Source of the DNA: Dehalococcoidia bacterium
GTDB taxonomy: Bacteria; Chloroflexota; Dehalococcoidia; Lucifugimonadales; Australimonadaceae
DNA length: 64,000 nt
Assembly (NCBI GenBank): GCA_022820645.1
Contig: JAJEFD010000013.1
Span: 321,308 to 385,307 of the forward strand
Reading direction: 5' to 3'
Shown: piece after piece, positions 42,433 to 52,344 of the stretch
Layout: each line of letters begins with the position of its first letter
Position numbering within the stretch: the first letter of the stretch is position 1
Made by a program: the position numbers and the translations under genes
The notes under the pieces: generated by a model
Seen by the model: only the letters and a program-made list of their open reading frames with translations
Told to the model about the DNA's origin: nothing
Databases searched by the model: none

Positions 42433-45072
42433 TCAGGCTACTTCTTCGTCGGGAAGGTAGATGACTTCCCGGGGTTTGCCCGGCTCGCCGGAGGCGGCAA
42501 CGATGCCCTCGTCCTCCAGTTGATCCATCAACCGGGCGGCGCGAGGGTAGCCGATGCGCAATCGGCGCTGGAGCAGCGACGTGGAGAGCTGCCGGTTGGC
42601 GGCCGCGACCTGCAACGCGCGCTCGTAGAGGGAGTCGCCCTCATCGAAGTCGCCCCCGTCGCCCGCGCTCTCGGCCGCTGCAGTCTCGGCCTCCCGCGCC
42701 ATGTTCTCCAGCGGGACCTCCGGCAGGTTGGCGTTGAGCGGCAGCTGCCGCCAGTGTTCGCTGAGGGCTGCGCTTTCGTCCTCGGATATGAAGACGCCTT
42801 GCACGCGCTTCGGCTTCGGGGAGTCCGAGGAGATGAACAGCATGTCGCCGCGGCCAAGAAGGCGCTCGGCGCCCGCGGAATCGAGGATGGTGCGTGAGTC
42901 GACCTGCGAGGCGACTGCGAAGGCGATGCGGCTCGGGAAGTTGGCCTTGATGAGTCCGGTGAGCACGTCCACGGAGGGGCGCTGCGTGGCGACGATGAGG
43001 TGGATACCCGTCGCCCGGCCCAACTGGGCGAGGCGGCAGAGCGATTGCTCGACGTCGAACGAGGCGGTCATCATCAGGTCTGCCAGTTCGTCGATGCAGA
43101 TGACGAAATACGGCATCTCCTCGGTGGCGCGCGGGTTGCGGTTGTAGGAGGCGATGTTCCGCGCTCCTGCTTCTTCCAGCAGCTTGTAGCGGCGCATCAT
43201 CTCCTGGATAGCGCCCTTGAGCAGGCGGACGACCTTGTCCGGGTCGACGACGACCGGCGTCACGAGGTGGGGGATGCCGTTGTAGGGAGTGAGCTCCACG
43301 CGCTTCGGGTCTACGAGGAGCATACGGACCTTGGCCGGGTCTTGGTGGCAGATGATGGACGAGATGATGGTGTTGATGCAGACGCTCTTTCCGCTGCCCG
43401 TTGCGCCTGCGATGAGCAGGTGCGGCATCTTGAGCAGATCGAGCGCAACGGGCTCGCCGGCGGAGGCCAGGCCAAGCGCCACGGGCAGACCTCCGCCGGT
43501 GAGCATCCGTTCATATTCGAGGGATTCCATCACGGTACGGATGGTCACCATGGAGGAGGACTTGTTGGGCATCTCCACGCCGACGAGCGATTCGCCGGGG
43601 ACGGGCGCCTGTATGCGGAGGGTGGGTGCGGCGAGCGCGAGTGCAAGGTCTTTCTCCCGTGCAAGGATGCTGTCGACCTTGACGCGGTTCCGTACCTCCA
43701 TCTGAACCTGGTTATCTTCCTGCTCTGCGAGCGCTCTCGCCCGCGCGGACATCGCCTTGCGGTTCCAACCAGGCACGATGCCGAACATCGTCACGCTGGG
43801 GCCGGGCCGTATCTCCGAGACGCTCACCTCGACGCCGTGCTGTGCGAGCGTCTCCTCGATGAGCGCAGCGGTGATGAGATGCTCCTCGGTGATGCTCCCG
43901 GCGGCTACCGGCGCGGCAAGCAGTTCGAGGGGTGGGAGAGGGCTGGGTGCGACGGTAGGGGTAGCCTGAGGAACCTCGGGCTCGGGGACGGATGGCTCCG
44001 CTGCGACAGCGATCTCACCCCAGGGCGTCTCTATCGGAACTGCGAGGGCCAGCGTTTCTTCCACGTCTGCCTGGAGGGTACCGTTGACGTGGAGGTCGCC
44101 CGCCGTGTGGGCCTCTTCGGTTACCGGGGGTGCTTCGGTCCCGTAGAGCGGTTCCGCAGTGGCGGACTCAGCACTCGTTTCGTTCTCGATGGCAGGAGGC
44201 GCCATCGTTGCCGTTGCCGTAGTGGCGGGCTGGGCCTCCGGTGTGGCGGATTCGGCGGCCTTCATGCCCGGCCAGAGGTCGGACTTCCGCTCCAGTTCGG
44301 GCCGCGGCTCTGCAGGGCGAGGGTTTACCGGCTTGGGGGAGGTTGGTTCCATATATGCGAGGCCGCGATGAGGGGCATCGGTTTGCCTGATAGAACTCCG
44401 GGCGGCAGTGCTTCGGCGGTATTCGTCCGCAGCGCGCAACGTGTCCATCTGCGCTGCCCGCGATGCTGCTGCGTTGGAGGAGAGGTAATCGTCGACCTCC
44501 TGCATGACCGCCCCCTGGTCACGGTGGCGGATGCGGTTCACGCCGCTGCCGATGCCCCTGCTCGTCGCGAGAACACCGCGTCCCATCCACACTGCTGCGT
44601 GGTTGAACAGGACAGGCGCCACGAGCCACGCCCCGAGTGTAATGAGGACGACCGTGCGAAAGAGGCCGAGTGATCCGTAGGAGCCGCGCAACTGGCCGCC
44701 GAGGTCGCCCCCCAACGGAGCCTCGCCGATGAGGGGGAACGACCAATGGAAATAGGAGAGGGTAGCGAATGCCCCAGCCAGGAGGAAGCTCAAGCCGAGC
44801 ACGTAGCGCCACTTCCGTATGAGATACCTGAACCCGCGCGAGAATACCCAACCCATCCAACCGGCCCAGACCAGCAACAGGACCAGTCCTGCGCCCATGC
44901 CGCCGAGGACATCGGATGTTGCATTGCGCAGCGGGTCTATGGCCCAGGCAGGCTGCCCGATGATGACGTACGCCACGAAGGCTACGACGATGAGGCCGAG
45001 AAGGACGCCGACCTGGTTGAACAGCAGTGAAGCGATGCGATTTCTCACCCGCCCGACTTTAATCAGATGCAT
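42433..45072 (-). CDS. ftsK: DNA translocase FtsK/SpoIIIE
   Basis: 'MPHLLIAGATGSGKSVCINTIISSII', C-terminal gamma winged-helix; N-terminal TM helices; start at ATG 45072. Confidence 0.95.
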   Translation of the reverse strand: MHLIKVGRVRNRIASLLFNQVGVLLGLIVVAFVAYVIIGQPAWAIDPLRNATSDVLGGMGAGLVLLLVWAGWMGWVFSRGFRYLIRKWRYVLGLSFLLAGAFATLSYFHWSFPLIGEAPLGGDLGGQLRGSYGSLGLFRTVVLITLGAWLVAPVLFNHAAVWMGRGVLATSRGIGSGVNRIRHRDQGAVMQEVDDYLSSNAAASRAAQMDTLRAADEYRRSTAARSSIRQTDAPHRGLAYMEPTSPKPVNPRPAEPRPELERKSDLWPGMKAAESATPEAQPATTATATMAPPAIENETSAESATAEPLYGTEAPPVTEEAHTAGDLHVNGTLQADVEETLALAVPIETPWGEIAVAAEPSVPEPEVPQATPTVAPSPLPPLELLAAPVAAGSITEEHLITAALIEETLAQHGVEVSVSEIRPGPSVTMFGIVPGWNRKAMSARARALAEQEDNQVQMEVRNRVKVDSILAREKDLALALAAPTLRIQAPVPGESLVGVEMPNKSSSMVTIRTVMESLEYERMLTGGGLPVALGLASAGEPVALDLLKMPHLLIAGATGSGKSVCINTIISSIICHQDPAKVRMLLVDPKRVELTPYNGIPHLVTPVVVDPDKVVRLLKGAIQEMMRRYKLLEEAGARNIASYNRNPRATEEMPYFVICIDELADLMMTASFDVEQSLCRLAQLGRATGIHLIVATQRPSVDVLTGLIKANFPSRIAFAVASQVDSRTILDSAGAERLLGRGDMLFISSDSPKPKRVQGVFISEDESAALSEHWRQLPLNANLPEVPLENMAREAETAAAESAGDGGDFDEGDSLYERALQVAAANRQLSTSLLQRRLRIGYPRAARLMDQLEDEGIVAASGEPGKPREVIYLPDEEVA

Positions 45073-45128
45073 TGCAGTTGTGAGCCAGGTTGGCTTGTAG
45101 ATTATGAAGAGATGGCCGGAATCCCGGC

Positions 45129-46784
45129 TCAAACTTCCAGTGGCACGGTGATGATCATGGGGCGGCTGCGCGTCTCTCTGTACAGGAAGCGGCTCAGCGC
45201 CTCGCGTACGCGGTCGTTGACATGGTCCTCGTTCAGCGGGTCGAGGTTCGGTGCGCGGAGCGCCTCGACGACCACCGCAGCGGCGCGTTCCATCAGTTCC
45301 TCCGCCTCTTCGGGCGCGGTGAAACCGCTGGATACGACCTCCGGTTCGCCGTAGACCTTGCCCGTCGCGTGGTCTACGGGAACGACCACGACGACGAACC
45401 CGTCGCGTGAGAGCATCCGCCGGTCGCGCAGCACGGCCTCTCCGACGTCCCACGTGCGCAGCCCGTCGACGTAGACGTGGCCTGCTTGGATGGGTTCGAC
45501 GAGTTCCGCGCCGGCTTCGTCCAGCTCCAGCACGTCGCCGTCTTCGAGGATGAAGACGTTCTCGGGAACGATGTCAGTCTGTATGGCGAGGTCTGCATGT
45601 GCGGCAAGCATCCGGTACTCACCGTGCATGGGTACGAAGTAGCGCGGCTTGATGAGGCGGAGCATCAGTTTGAGCTCTTCCTGGCTGCCGTGGCCGGGGA
45701 CATGGACGCCGGGGGACGTTCGGCGTGTGAGCACCCTGGCGCCGCGTCGCGTGAGGTTGTCCACAACGGTGGCTATGACTGTTTCGTTACCCGGTATCGC
45801 GGTTGCGGAGATGACGACCGTGTCGTTCTCGTGGACCTCGATATCGCGGTTGGCGTTGTTGGCGACCCGTGAGAGGACGGAGAGCGGCTCGCCCTGCGCG
45901 CCGGTCAGGACGATGACCTGCTGCTCGTGAGGGAGAGCACTCAGGGCCTGGAGGTCGAGCAGCATGCCGGGCGGCGCCTTGATGTAGCCGTTCGCCACGG
46001 CCATGTTGACGTTGTCCACCATGGAACGCCCTGCAGGGGCGACCTTCCTTCCGTGTTTCGCCGCGGCGTCCAGCACCTGCTGCACTCGCGCGATCAGGGA
46101 TGCGAACGTGGCGATGAGCACTCGACCCGGAGCGTCGGCTATGACGTGGTCGAGCGCGGACGCCACGACACTCTCTGACGGCGTATAGCCGGGCACCTCG
46201 GCGTATGTCGAGTCGGACAGGAGCAGCATGACACCCTCGCTGCCGAGTTCGGCGAGGCGTTGCAGGTCAGTGGGGCGTCCATCCGCCGGAGTGTGATCTA
46301 TCTTGAAGTCGCCGGTGTGGACGATGAGGCCGGCCGGAGTGCGCAGGGCGATGCCGCACGCGTCCGGGATGCTGTGGCAGACACGGAAGTACTCGGCGTG
46401 AACCGTTCCGAAGTCGAGCGTGCTACCCGCATCGACCTCGTGGAGTTCGTAATCACCGATCCGGTGTTGGCGGAGCTTCACCTCGATCAGGTCGTGGGCG
46501 AGGGGAGGAGCATAGATGGGGACGTTCAGTTCGCGCAGGACGTATGGGAGAGCTCCGGTGTGGTCCTCGTGCCCGTGGGTGATTAAGATCGCTCGCACGC
46601 GCTCGGCGTTGGCCGTCAGATAGGAGATGTCCGGGAGCACGAGGTCTATCCCCAGCATCTCCTGCTTGGGGAACATGAGGCCTGCGTCGATGACGACGAT
46701 GTCATTGCCGTACTCGACGCACAGCATGTTCTTGCCCACTTCGCCTAGGCCGCCGATGGGGACGATGCGGATGGGGTGAGGCAT
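45129..46784 (-). CDS. rnj: Ribonuclease J
   Basis: 'IVPIGGLGEVGKNMLCVEYG', 'ILITHGHEDHTGALPYVL', 'VPMHGEYRMLAAHADLA'. Confidence 0.96.
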   Translation of the reverse strand: MPHPIRIVPIGGLGEVGKNMLCVEYGNDIVVIDAGLMFPKQEMLGIDLVLPDISYLTANAERVRAILITHGHEDHTGALPYVLRELNVPIYAPPLAHDLIEVKLRQHRIGDYELHEVDAGSTLDFGTVHAEYFRVCHSIPDACGIALRTPAGLIVHTGDFKIDHTPADGRPTDLQRLAELGSEGVMLLLSDSTYAEVPGYTPSESVVASALDHVIADAPGRVLIATFASLIARVQQVLDAAAKHGRKVAPAGRSMVDNVNMAVANGYIKAPPGMLLDLQALSALPHEQQVIVLTGAQGEPLSVLSRVANNANRDIEVHENDTVVISATAIPGNETVIATVVDNLTRRGARVLTRRTSPGVHVPGHGSQEELKLMLRLIKPRYFVPMHGEYRMLAAHADLAIQTDIVPENVFILEDGDVLELDEAGAELVEPIQAGHVYVDGLRTWDVGEAVLRDRRMLSRDGFVVVVVPVDHATGKVYGEPEVVSSGFTAPEEAEELMERAAAVVVEALRAPNLDPLNEDHVNDRVREALSRFLYRETRSRPMIITVPLEV

Positions 46785-46786
46785 CG

Positions 46787-47407
46787 TTAGAACATGCTCA
46801 ACTGCTGGGAGCCGCCGGCCTCGTCTTGCGCGTCATCCTCATTCGGCGTCCCGTGCGCTTCACGCTCTCTAAGGAGTGCACCGAGCTTAGCGAAGTCGGC
46901 TTCGATAGTGGCACGGAGCGCGCCGTTGTGCAGCGCTGCGGCCGGGTGGTAGAGCGGAAAGATGGTGATGCCATCGAACACGCGCGGCCTTGCGCGCACC
47001 TTGCTGATGGAGTCCCTCGGGAACCACCGGGCAAGAGCGTGACGTCCCAGCGGAACGATCACAGCGGGTTTGATCGAGTCTATCTGGGCGTCCAGGTAGC
47101 GGGAGCAGGAGCTGATCTCGCCCGGGAAGGGGTCGCGGTTGTTGGGAGGGCGGCACTTCACCATGTTGGTGATGAACACGTCCTCACGCTTCAACCCTAT
47201 GGATAGCAGCAGTTCGTCGAGGAATTGACCTGCAGGACCGATGAACGGCCTGCCCTGGCGGTCTTCATTGAAGCCGGGGCCCTCGCCGATGAACATGAGG
47301 GAGGCGTTGGGTGCACCTTCTCCGGGCACAGCGTTCGTCCGTGCGCGATGGAGAGCACATTCCTGGCAGGTGTGTATCTGCTGGTGGAGTGCTTGGAGGT
47401 CAACCAC
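46787..47407 (-). CDS. Uracil-DNA glycosylase (4Fe-4S type IV)
   Basis: 'CQECALHRARTNAVPGEGAPNASLMFIGEGPGFNEDRQGRPFIGPAGQFLDELL'. Confidence 0.95.
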   Translation of the reverse strand: MVDLQALHQQIHTCQECALHRARTNAVPGEGAPNASLMFIGEGPGFNEDRQGRPFIGPAGQFLDELLLSIGLKREDVFITNMVKCRPPNNRDPFPGEISSCSRYLDAQIDSIKPAVIVPLGRHALARWFPRDSISKVRARPRVFDGITIFPLYHPAAALHNGALRATIEADFAKLGALLREREAHGTPNEDDAQDEAGGSQQLSMF

Positions 47408-47417
47408 AGGCGTCCTG

Positions 47418-47675
47418 TCAGTCGGAAACGCCCTTGCTCTTGATGAAGTCGACGGCGTTCTGGATGGTCCGGATCTGTTCCGCGTCTTCGTCGGATATCT
47501 TGAGGGCGGTGTCCCCGTCGGAGAATTCTTCCTCGAATGCCATGATGAGTTCTACGAGGTCGAGAGAGTCGGCGTTGAGGTCGTCAACGAAGGAGGCCTC
47601 CATCGTGATGGCGCTCTCCTCCACCCCGAGCCTGTCCACTACTACGTTCTTCACACGGTCGTAAACGGTCGCCAT
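47418..47675 (-). CDS. acpP: Acyl carrier protein
   Basis: '[23 protein letters not shown]'. Confidence 0.96.
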   Translation of the reverse strand: MATVYDRVKNVVVDRLGVEESAITMEASFVDDLNADSLDLVELIMAFEEEFSDGDTALKISDEDAEQIRTIQNAVDFIKSKGVSD

Positions 47676-47691
47676 TTGCCTTCCTCAGCAG

Positions 47692-48156
47692 TTATGTGTT
47701 CTGTTGTTCCCGCTCGTTGAACGATGCCCCAAGCACGCCATTCACGAACCTGGCGGAGCCTTCGCTCCCAAAGGTCTTGGCCAGTTCCACGGCTTCGTTG
47801 ATGGCCACCAGCGGCGGTGTCGGTGAACCGTCCGCCAGTTCGAAGAGCCCCAGCCGGAGAACAGCCCGGTCGACTGCGGCGAGTTGTTCGATGGGCCAGA
47901 GGGGTTCGTGCCGGCGGATGAGTGCGTCCAGCTGACTCTGCTCGCTGACCACGCCTTCGACACAGCCTTCGGCGAAGGCAACAGCGTCAGGTGAAGCGTG
48001 CAACTCGTCTGCCCGTGCTTCCAGCGCCGAGCGCCACTCGTGCCCCGTGAGGTCGTGCTCGTACAGCACCTGGAGTGCGAGCACGCGCCCCTGGCGCTCC
48101 GGCCTGTTCCTGCGGCCTCGGCTGGCCTTTCTCGTACCGCCGGGAGTCTCGATCAT
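47692..48156 (-). CDS. nusB: Transcription antitermination factor NusB
   Basis: 'ALQVLYEHDLTG', 'VAINEAVELAKTFGSEGSARFVNGVLGA'. Confidence 0.95.
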   Translation of the reverse strand: MIETPGGTRKASRGRRNRPERQGRVLALQVLYEHDLTGHEWRSALEARADELHASPDAVAFAEGCVEGVVSEQSQLDALIRRHEPLWPIEQLAAVDRAVLRLGLFELADGSPTPPLVAINEAVELAKTFGSEGSARFVNGVLGASFNEREQQNT

Positions 48157-48211
48157 CGGGCTTGTTAAAGAGATGCCCCGAGTGCTGGTCGAGGCGGGAT
48201 TCCACGTAATC

Positions 48212-49129
48212 TTACGCCAGCGCAGGGACAGCGTCTAGGTCTGTCACCGCGAGCGCAGCAGCGTCCGGCGCGATGCGTCTGGCGAGTCCGGTGAGCACCT
48301 TGCCGGGGCCGAACTCGATGAACCTGTCCACCCCTCGGGCGGTCATCAGTTCCACGGACTGCTGCCAGTAGACGCAGCCGCAGAGCTGTGAGCCAAGCTC
48401 CGCCCGGACCTCTTCCGCCGACTCGATCGGTAAGGCCGTCGTGTTGGCCACGATGGGCACGGTAGCCGCGTTCAGCGCCGCTTCCGCCAGGACGTCTGCC
48501 ATCGACTCCTGCGCGGGTCGCATGACCTCTGTGTGGAAGGCCCCGGCGACCTCCAGCGTGATGGCCCGGCGCGCGCCTGCGTTCTTTGCGTTCTCTATCG
48601 CTCGTTCGAGGGAGTCGTTCGGGCCGCCGAGCACGATCTGCTCGGCGGAGTTCACGTTCGCCACCTGTGCGCCTGTCCCTTCGCAAGCCTGGAGGGCAGG
48701 CTCGAGGGTGAGGCCGATCAGCGCGGCCATGCCGCTTGGGGTGGCCTCACAGGCCGCCTGCATCAGTTCGCCACGTGCTCTTACAAGGCGTAACCCCTCC
48801 GACAGGGAGAGCGAACCCGCTGCCACGAGCGCAGCGTATTCGCCGACGCTGTGCCCTGCGGTGAAGGAAGGGTGGGGCATCGCTGTGCCGAAGTGCTCTT
48901 CCGTAGCGCGAAGCATGGCGATGCTCACGCAGAGGATGGCGGGTTGAGCGTTGTGGGAGCGGACGAGTTCGTCCGCCGGGCCTTCCAGGATGAGGCGCGA
49001 GAGCGGCACGCCCAGTACCGAGTCGGCTTCATCGAAGACTGCGCGGGCGGCGGACGAGCCATGCCAGGCGTCGGAGCCCATGCCCACGGCCTGAGCGCCC
49101 TGTCCGGGGAAGATGAAGGCAGTGCTCAT
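48212..49129 (-). CDS. fabD: Malonyl-CoA:ACP transacylase
   Basis: 'FIFPGQGAQAVGMGSD', 'SFTAGHSVGEYAALVAAGSLS'. Confidence 0.96.
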   Translation of the reverse strand: MSTAFIFPGQGAQAVGMGSDAWHGSSAARAVFDEADSVLGVPLSRLILEGPADELVRSHNAQPAILCVSIAMLRATEEHFGTAMPHPSFTAGHSVGEYAALVAAGSLSLSEGLRLVRARGELMQAACEATPSGMAALIGLTLEPALQACEGTGAQVANVNSAEQIVLGGPNDSLERAIENAKNAGARRAITLEVAGAFHTEVMRPAQESMADVLAEAALNAATVPIVANTTALPIESAEEVRAELGSQLCGCVYWQQSVELMTARGVDRFIEFGPGKVLTGLARRIAPDAAALAVTDLDAVPALA

Positions 49130-49145
49130 TGAGCGCAGGCGAGCG

Positions 49146-49337
49146 CTATTCGAGCTCGCTCTCTACGCGGAGCACGTCGCGTCCGCGGTAGTATCCGCAG
49201 GAAGGACACGCGTGGTGTGGCCTCATCGATTCGCGACAACGCGGGCACTCGACCAGGCTGACGAGCGTCCTGTGCTGGTGGGCGCGGTTCGTGCCGACCC
49301 GGGACTTGGAACGCTTTCTCTTCGGCAGTGGGGGCAT
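49146..49337 (-). CDS. rpmF: 50S ribosomal protein L32
   Basis: 'MPPLPKRKRSKSRVGTNRAHQ..LVECPRCRESMRPHHACPSCGYYRGRDV'. Confidence 0.95.
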   Translation of the reverse strand: MPPLPKRKRSKSRVGTNRAHQHRTLVSLVECPRCRESMRPHHACPSCGYYRGRDVLRVESELE

Positions 49338-49343
49338 GGTTCT

Positions 49344-49874
49344 TCACTCCAACAACTTCCGCAGCACGGTCCAACGCTGGTCCTGGTAGTGCTCACACGA
49401 GCAGGCACTCTCGTTCCGGTCGCTGCCGCACTCGGGACAGATTCCCTTGCAGTCCTCCCGGCAGACGGGCGCCATCGAGATGCCCGCCAGCCTGTACTGG
49501 CGCAGCGCGTCGCTCAGGTCGAGCACGTGCTGCTCGTCGATGCTGTTCACGTCCGCCTCGGTGTCCTCCTCGCCGTAGCGGAGCTTCGCTCCGGTAGCGA
49601 TGTCCACACTCGGGAGGAAGACATCGTCCACGTTCGCCTCTATCCACGACGCGAAAGGCGTCAGACAGCGGCTGCAGACGTAGTCCACGGACAAGGCGAC
49701 GGGCCCGGACGCCCAAACCCCGCGATCCGTGCGAGTGAGCCGGAACGCTCCTCTGACGTAGGCGGAAACACCGTCGTCCGATTCGAGCGCCAAGCCGTCG
49801 ACCTCGAACGTCCGGGTAGTCCCGACAACGTCCTTGAGGAGTTGGGCGACGTTCACTTGTAGCTGCAGGCTCAT
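49344..49874 (-). CDS. DUF177/YceD-family protein
   Basis: 'VDYVCSRCLTPFASWIEANVDDVFLP', 'PVCREDCKGICPECGSDRNESACSCE'; upstream of rpmF. Confidence 0.92.
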   Translation of the reverse strand: MSLQLQVNVAQLLKDVVGTTRTFEVDGLALESDDGVSAYVRGAFRLTRTDRGVWASGPVALSVDYVCSRCLTPFASWIEANVDDVFLPSVDIATGAKLRYGEEDTEADVNSIDEQHVLDLSDALRQYRLAGISMAPVCREDCKGICPECGSDRNESACSCEHYQDQRWTVLRKLLE

Positions 49875-49947
49875 CGCCAAATCCGTACGCAACCGTGTAA
49901 GTATAGCAGGGTGTGTGCCAGTAGGAACGGGGCCTACGTGCCGAGCG

Positions 49948-50364
49948 TCAGCGCTCCTGTGCGCGGCGTCCCGCTTCCGCTGCTGCGCGGAGGGCAGGCA
50001 CCAAGTCGGCGGAACGAGCGCCGGGAGTGAATATGGCGGCGACACCCATCTCCAGCAGGGCGGTGCGGTCCTGTGGCGGGATGATGCCGCCCGCGATGAG
50101 AGGGACGTGCTCGAGCCCGGCGCGTTGCAGCGCATCCATCACTGCGGGGACGAGCTCCATATGGGCGCCGGAGAGGATGCTCAGACCGACAGCTTCAGCT
50201 CTGAACTCGCGGGCCTGCTCTGCAATCTCGTCCGGCGTCCTGCGGATGCCTGTGTACCGCACATCGAACCCGGCCTCGCGCAGCAGGCGCACGATGACGC
50301 GCGCCCCGCGGTCATGACCGTCGAGGCCCGGCTTCGCGATGAGGACTCGCAATGCGTCCGGCAT
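49948..50364 (-). CDS. Methylmalonyl-CoA mutase B12-binding domain protein
   Basis: 'RVLIAKPGLDGHDRGARVIVRLLREAGFDVRYTGIRRTPDEI'. Confidence 0.93.
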   Translation of the reverse strand: MPDALRVLIAKPGLDGHDRGARVIVRLLREAGFDVRYTGIRRTPDEIAEQAREFRAEAVGLSILSGAHMELVPAVMDALQRAGLEHVPLIAGGIIPPQDRTALLEMGVAAIFTPGARSADLVPALRAAAEAGRRAQER

Positions 50365-50371
50365 CGAGGCG

Positions 50372-50800
50372 TCAGCGCAGGTAAGGCGTTACGAATTCGA
50401 TGAGCGCTCCGTGCGTCTTTGAAGGGTCGGCGAAGGCGATACGTCCGGTGAAGCCCTCGCGCGGGCCGGTGATGATGGGGATGCCGAGCGCCTCGAGTTC
50501 GCGGGCCTTCACTTCGACGTCGTCTACGGTGAACGCCATGTGATGGATGCCTTCACCGTGACGTTCGAGGAACCTGCCGATGACAGAGTCGGCACGGAGT
50601 GGTTGGAGCAGTTCAACGTGTGTCTCTCCCTGTTCGATGAACGCACCCCGTACCCCGTGCTCCTCGTTCACGAGGATGTGAGCCGCCGGTGGCGAATCCA
50701 GCAGGTCGTAGAACTGCTGCAGGGACTCTTCGATACTGACGACCGCCAGGCCGATGTGGTTGAGCGCGCCAACACGCGTGTTGCTGCTTGCGAGTGTCAT
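50372..50800 (-). CDS. mce: Methylmalonyl-CoA epimerase (VOC family)
   Basis: 'ALNHIGLAVVSIEESLQQFYDLL', 'GEGIHHMAFTVDDVEVKARELEALGI'. Confidence 0.88.
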   Translation of the reverse strand: MTLASSNTRVGALNHIGLAVVSIEESLQQFYDLLDSPPAAHILVNEEHGVRGAFIEQGETHVELLQPLRADSVIGRFLERHGEGIHHMAFTVDDVEVKARELEALGIPIITGPREGFTGRIAFADPSKTHGALIEFVTPYLR

Positions 50801-50972
50801 GCGTGGATGGTACTCCATTTCACACGAGGGCGTTGTGCCGTAGGCACGAGAATCACGTAGGGGAGGCTGCGCTCATCATTCGTCGTAGAGATTGACTTCC
50901 TTGCCGTTATCGGTTCCGTGTGGTTATATACCAGACGAGATTGAGCGGTTTATCCGCTGGAGGGAGAACGTG

Positions 50973-52271
50973 ATGAAGAAAGCGTACCGCTCATACCTGT
51001 TGTTCATCGCAATAGCTGTGCTGACGGCGTTGGTGCTGGCCGCGTGCGGCGGCTCCGACGACCCGACTGCCACTCCACGTCCGACCGCTACACCGGTTCC
51101 CGATGCGCCGGCGCCTCAACCTACTCCGACATCAGCGCCCAGCGCACCAAGTGAACCGACCGCGACCCCTGAGCCCGGCGCGCCTGCTCCGGCACCGACT
51201 GCGACGCCTACTTCGGCTCCTCCGCCTCCCACCGCAACGCCGTTGCCGTCGTTCGATGCGGAGGCGTACTTCAGGGGTAAGACCGTCCGCATCATAGTTG
51301 GTTTCAACCCTGGCGGCGGAACTGACACGCAGGCGCGCTTCCTTGCAGCAAAGTGGGGCCAGTACATCCCTGGAAGGCCACGCATCGTCATCAGTAATCT
51401 CACGCCCTCGCTGGCCGCCAGCAACTTCCTCTGGCAGTCTGAGCCTAACGGACTCACCCTCATCTACAACGCGACGGCGCCGATACAGTCGTCGACGGAC
51501 CCCAACGCAATCTTTAAAGCGTCAGGCTTCGAGGTGATTGGCGCACCGGTGGCTCGCAACGCCGTGTGGATGATCAACGGTCACGAGTTGCCCTACAACG
51601 ACATCACGGAGGCCATGGGGGCGTCCGGTCCGACGCTGATCGGAGCAGGTTCTGCCCCCACTCCTCAGGAACTGACAGGCGTAGGCGCTCTTGGCAACTT
51701 CCTTCTCGCGGACTGGCTCAACCTGCCGTTCCAGTACAAACTGGTAGCTGCCACTGGTACGGAACAGACGCTGCTCATGATGGAGCGAGGCGACGTGAAC
51801 AGCTTTAGTGCAGGCAGTGTGTGGTACCAGTTGCCTCAACGCCGCCCCGGGTGGATATCCAGCGGCTTCATCAGGCCTTTTGCAGGACTCGCCGGTCCTG
51901 GCGGCCTCATCGTGGGCAATGCCGAGGTTGAGGAATTCACTGCCCCTTACGCGCGCGACCTCATCACTGACGAGCAGAGGGACATCTGGGACGGGTTGAT
52001 GGCCCCTGAGACGTTCGTGGGCAAGAACCTGCTGGCGCCTCCAGACACTCCGCTGGATGTCGTCAACACGCTCCGCAGAGCATGGGACGAAGCTTTGGCC
52101 GACCCTGAGTTCCGCGCCGACTTCGAGCAGATTCTCGGCCAACCGATCGAGATCGAGCAGAGCGGCGCCGAGCTGCAGGAGATCTTTGCGCAGGTCGAGG
52201 ATGCATTCCTGCGCAACATCGGACAGCTTCGCGAAGTGCAGGAAGCCGTCTACGACAAATACACAAGGTAG
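50973..52271 (+). CDS. Tripartite tricarboxylate transporter substrate-binding lipoprotein (TctC)
   Basis: Lipobox LAACGG, Pro/Thr linker, 'GKTVRIIVGFNPGGGTDTQARFLAAKWGQYIPG'. Confidence 0.9.
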   Translation: MKKAYRSYLLFIAIAVLTALVLAACGGSDDPTATPRPTATPVPDAPAPQPTPTSAPSAPSEPTATPEPGAPAPAPTATPTSAPPPPTATPLPSFDAEAYFRGKTVRIIVGFNPGGGTDTQARFLAAKWGQYIPGRPRIVISNLTPSLAASNFLWQSEPNGLTLIYNATAPIQSSTDPNAIFKASGFEVIGAPVARNAVWMINGHELPYNDITEAMGASGPTLIGAGSAPTPQELTGVGALGNFLLADWLNLPFQYKLVAATGTEQTLLMMERGDVNSFSAGSVWYQLPQRRPGWISSGFIRPFAGLAGPGGLIVGNAEVEEFTAPYARDLITDEQRDIWDGLMAPETFVGKNLLAPPDTPLDVVNTLRRAWDEALADPEFRADFEQILGQPIEIEQSGAELQEIFAQVEDAFLRNIGQLREVQEAVYDKYTR

Positions 52272-52295
52272 CGTTCGTCCGTTGGTTTAGCAGGG

Positions 52296-52324
52296 TGCGG
52301 TGGAGCGTTCAACGCTCCGCCGCA
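52296..52324. other. Intercistronic hairpin between TctC and TctA-type genes
   Basis: TGCGGTGGAGCG-TTCAA-CGCTCCGCCGCA. Confidence 0.6.
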
Positions 52325-52344
52325 CAGATGGCGGAGGATGGTAC

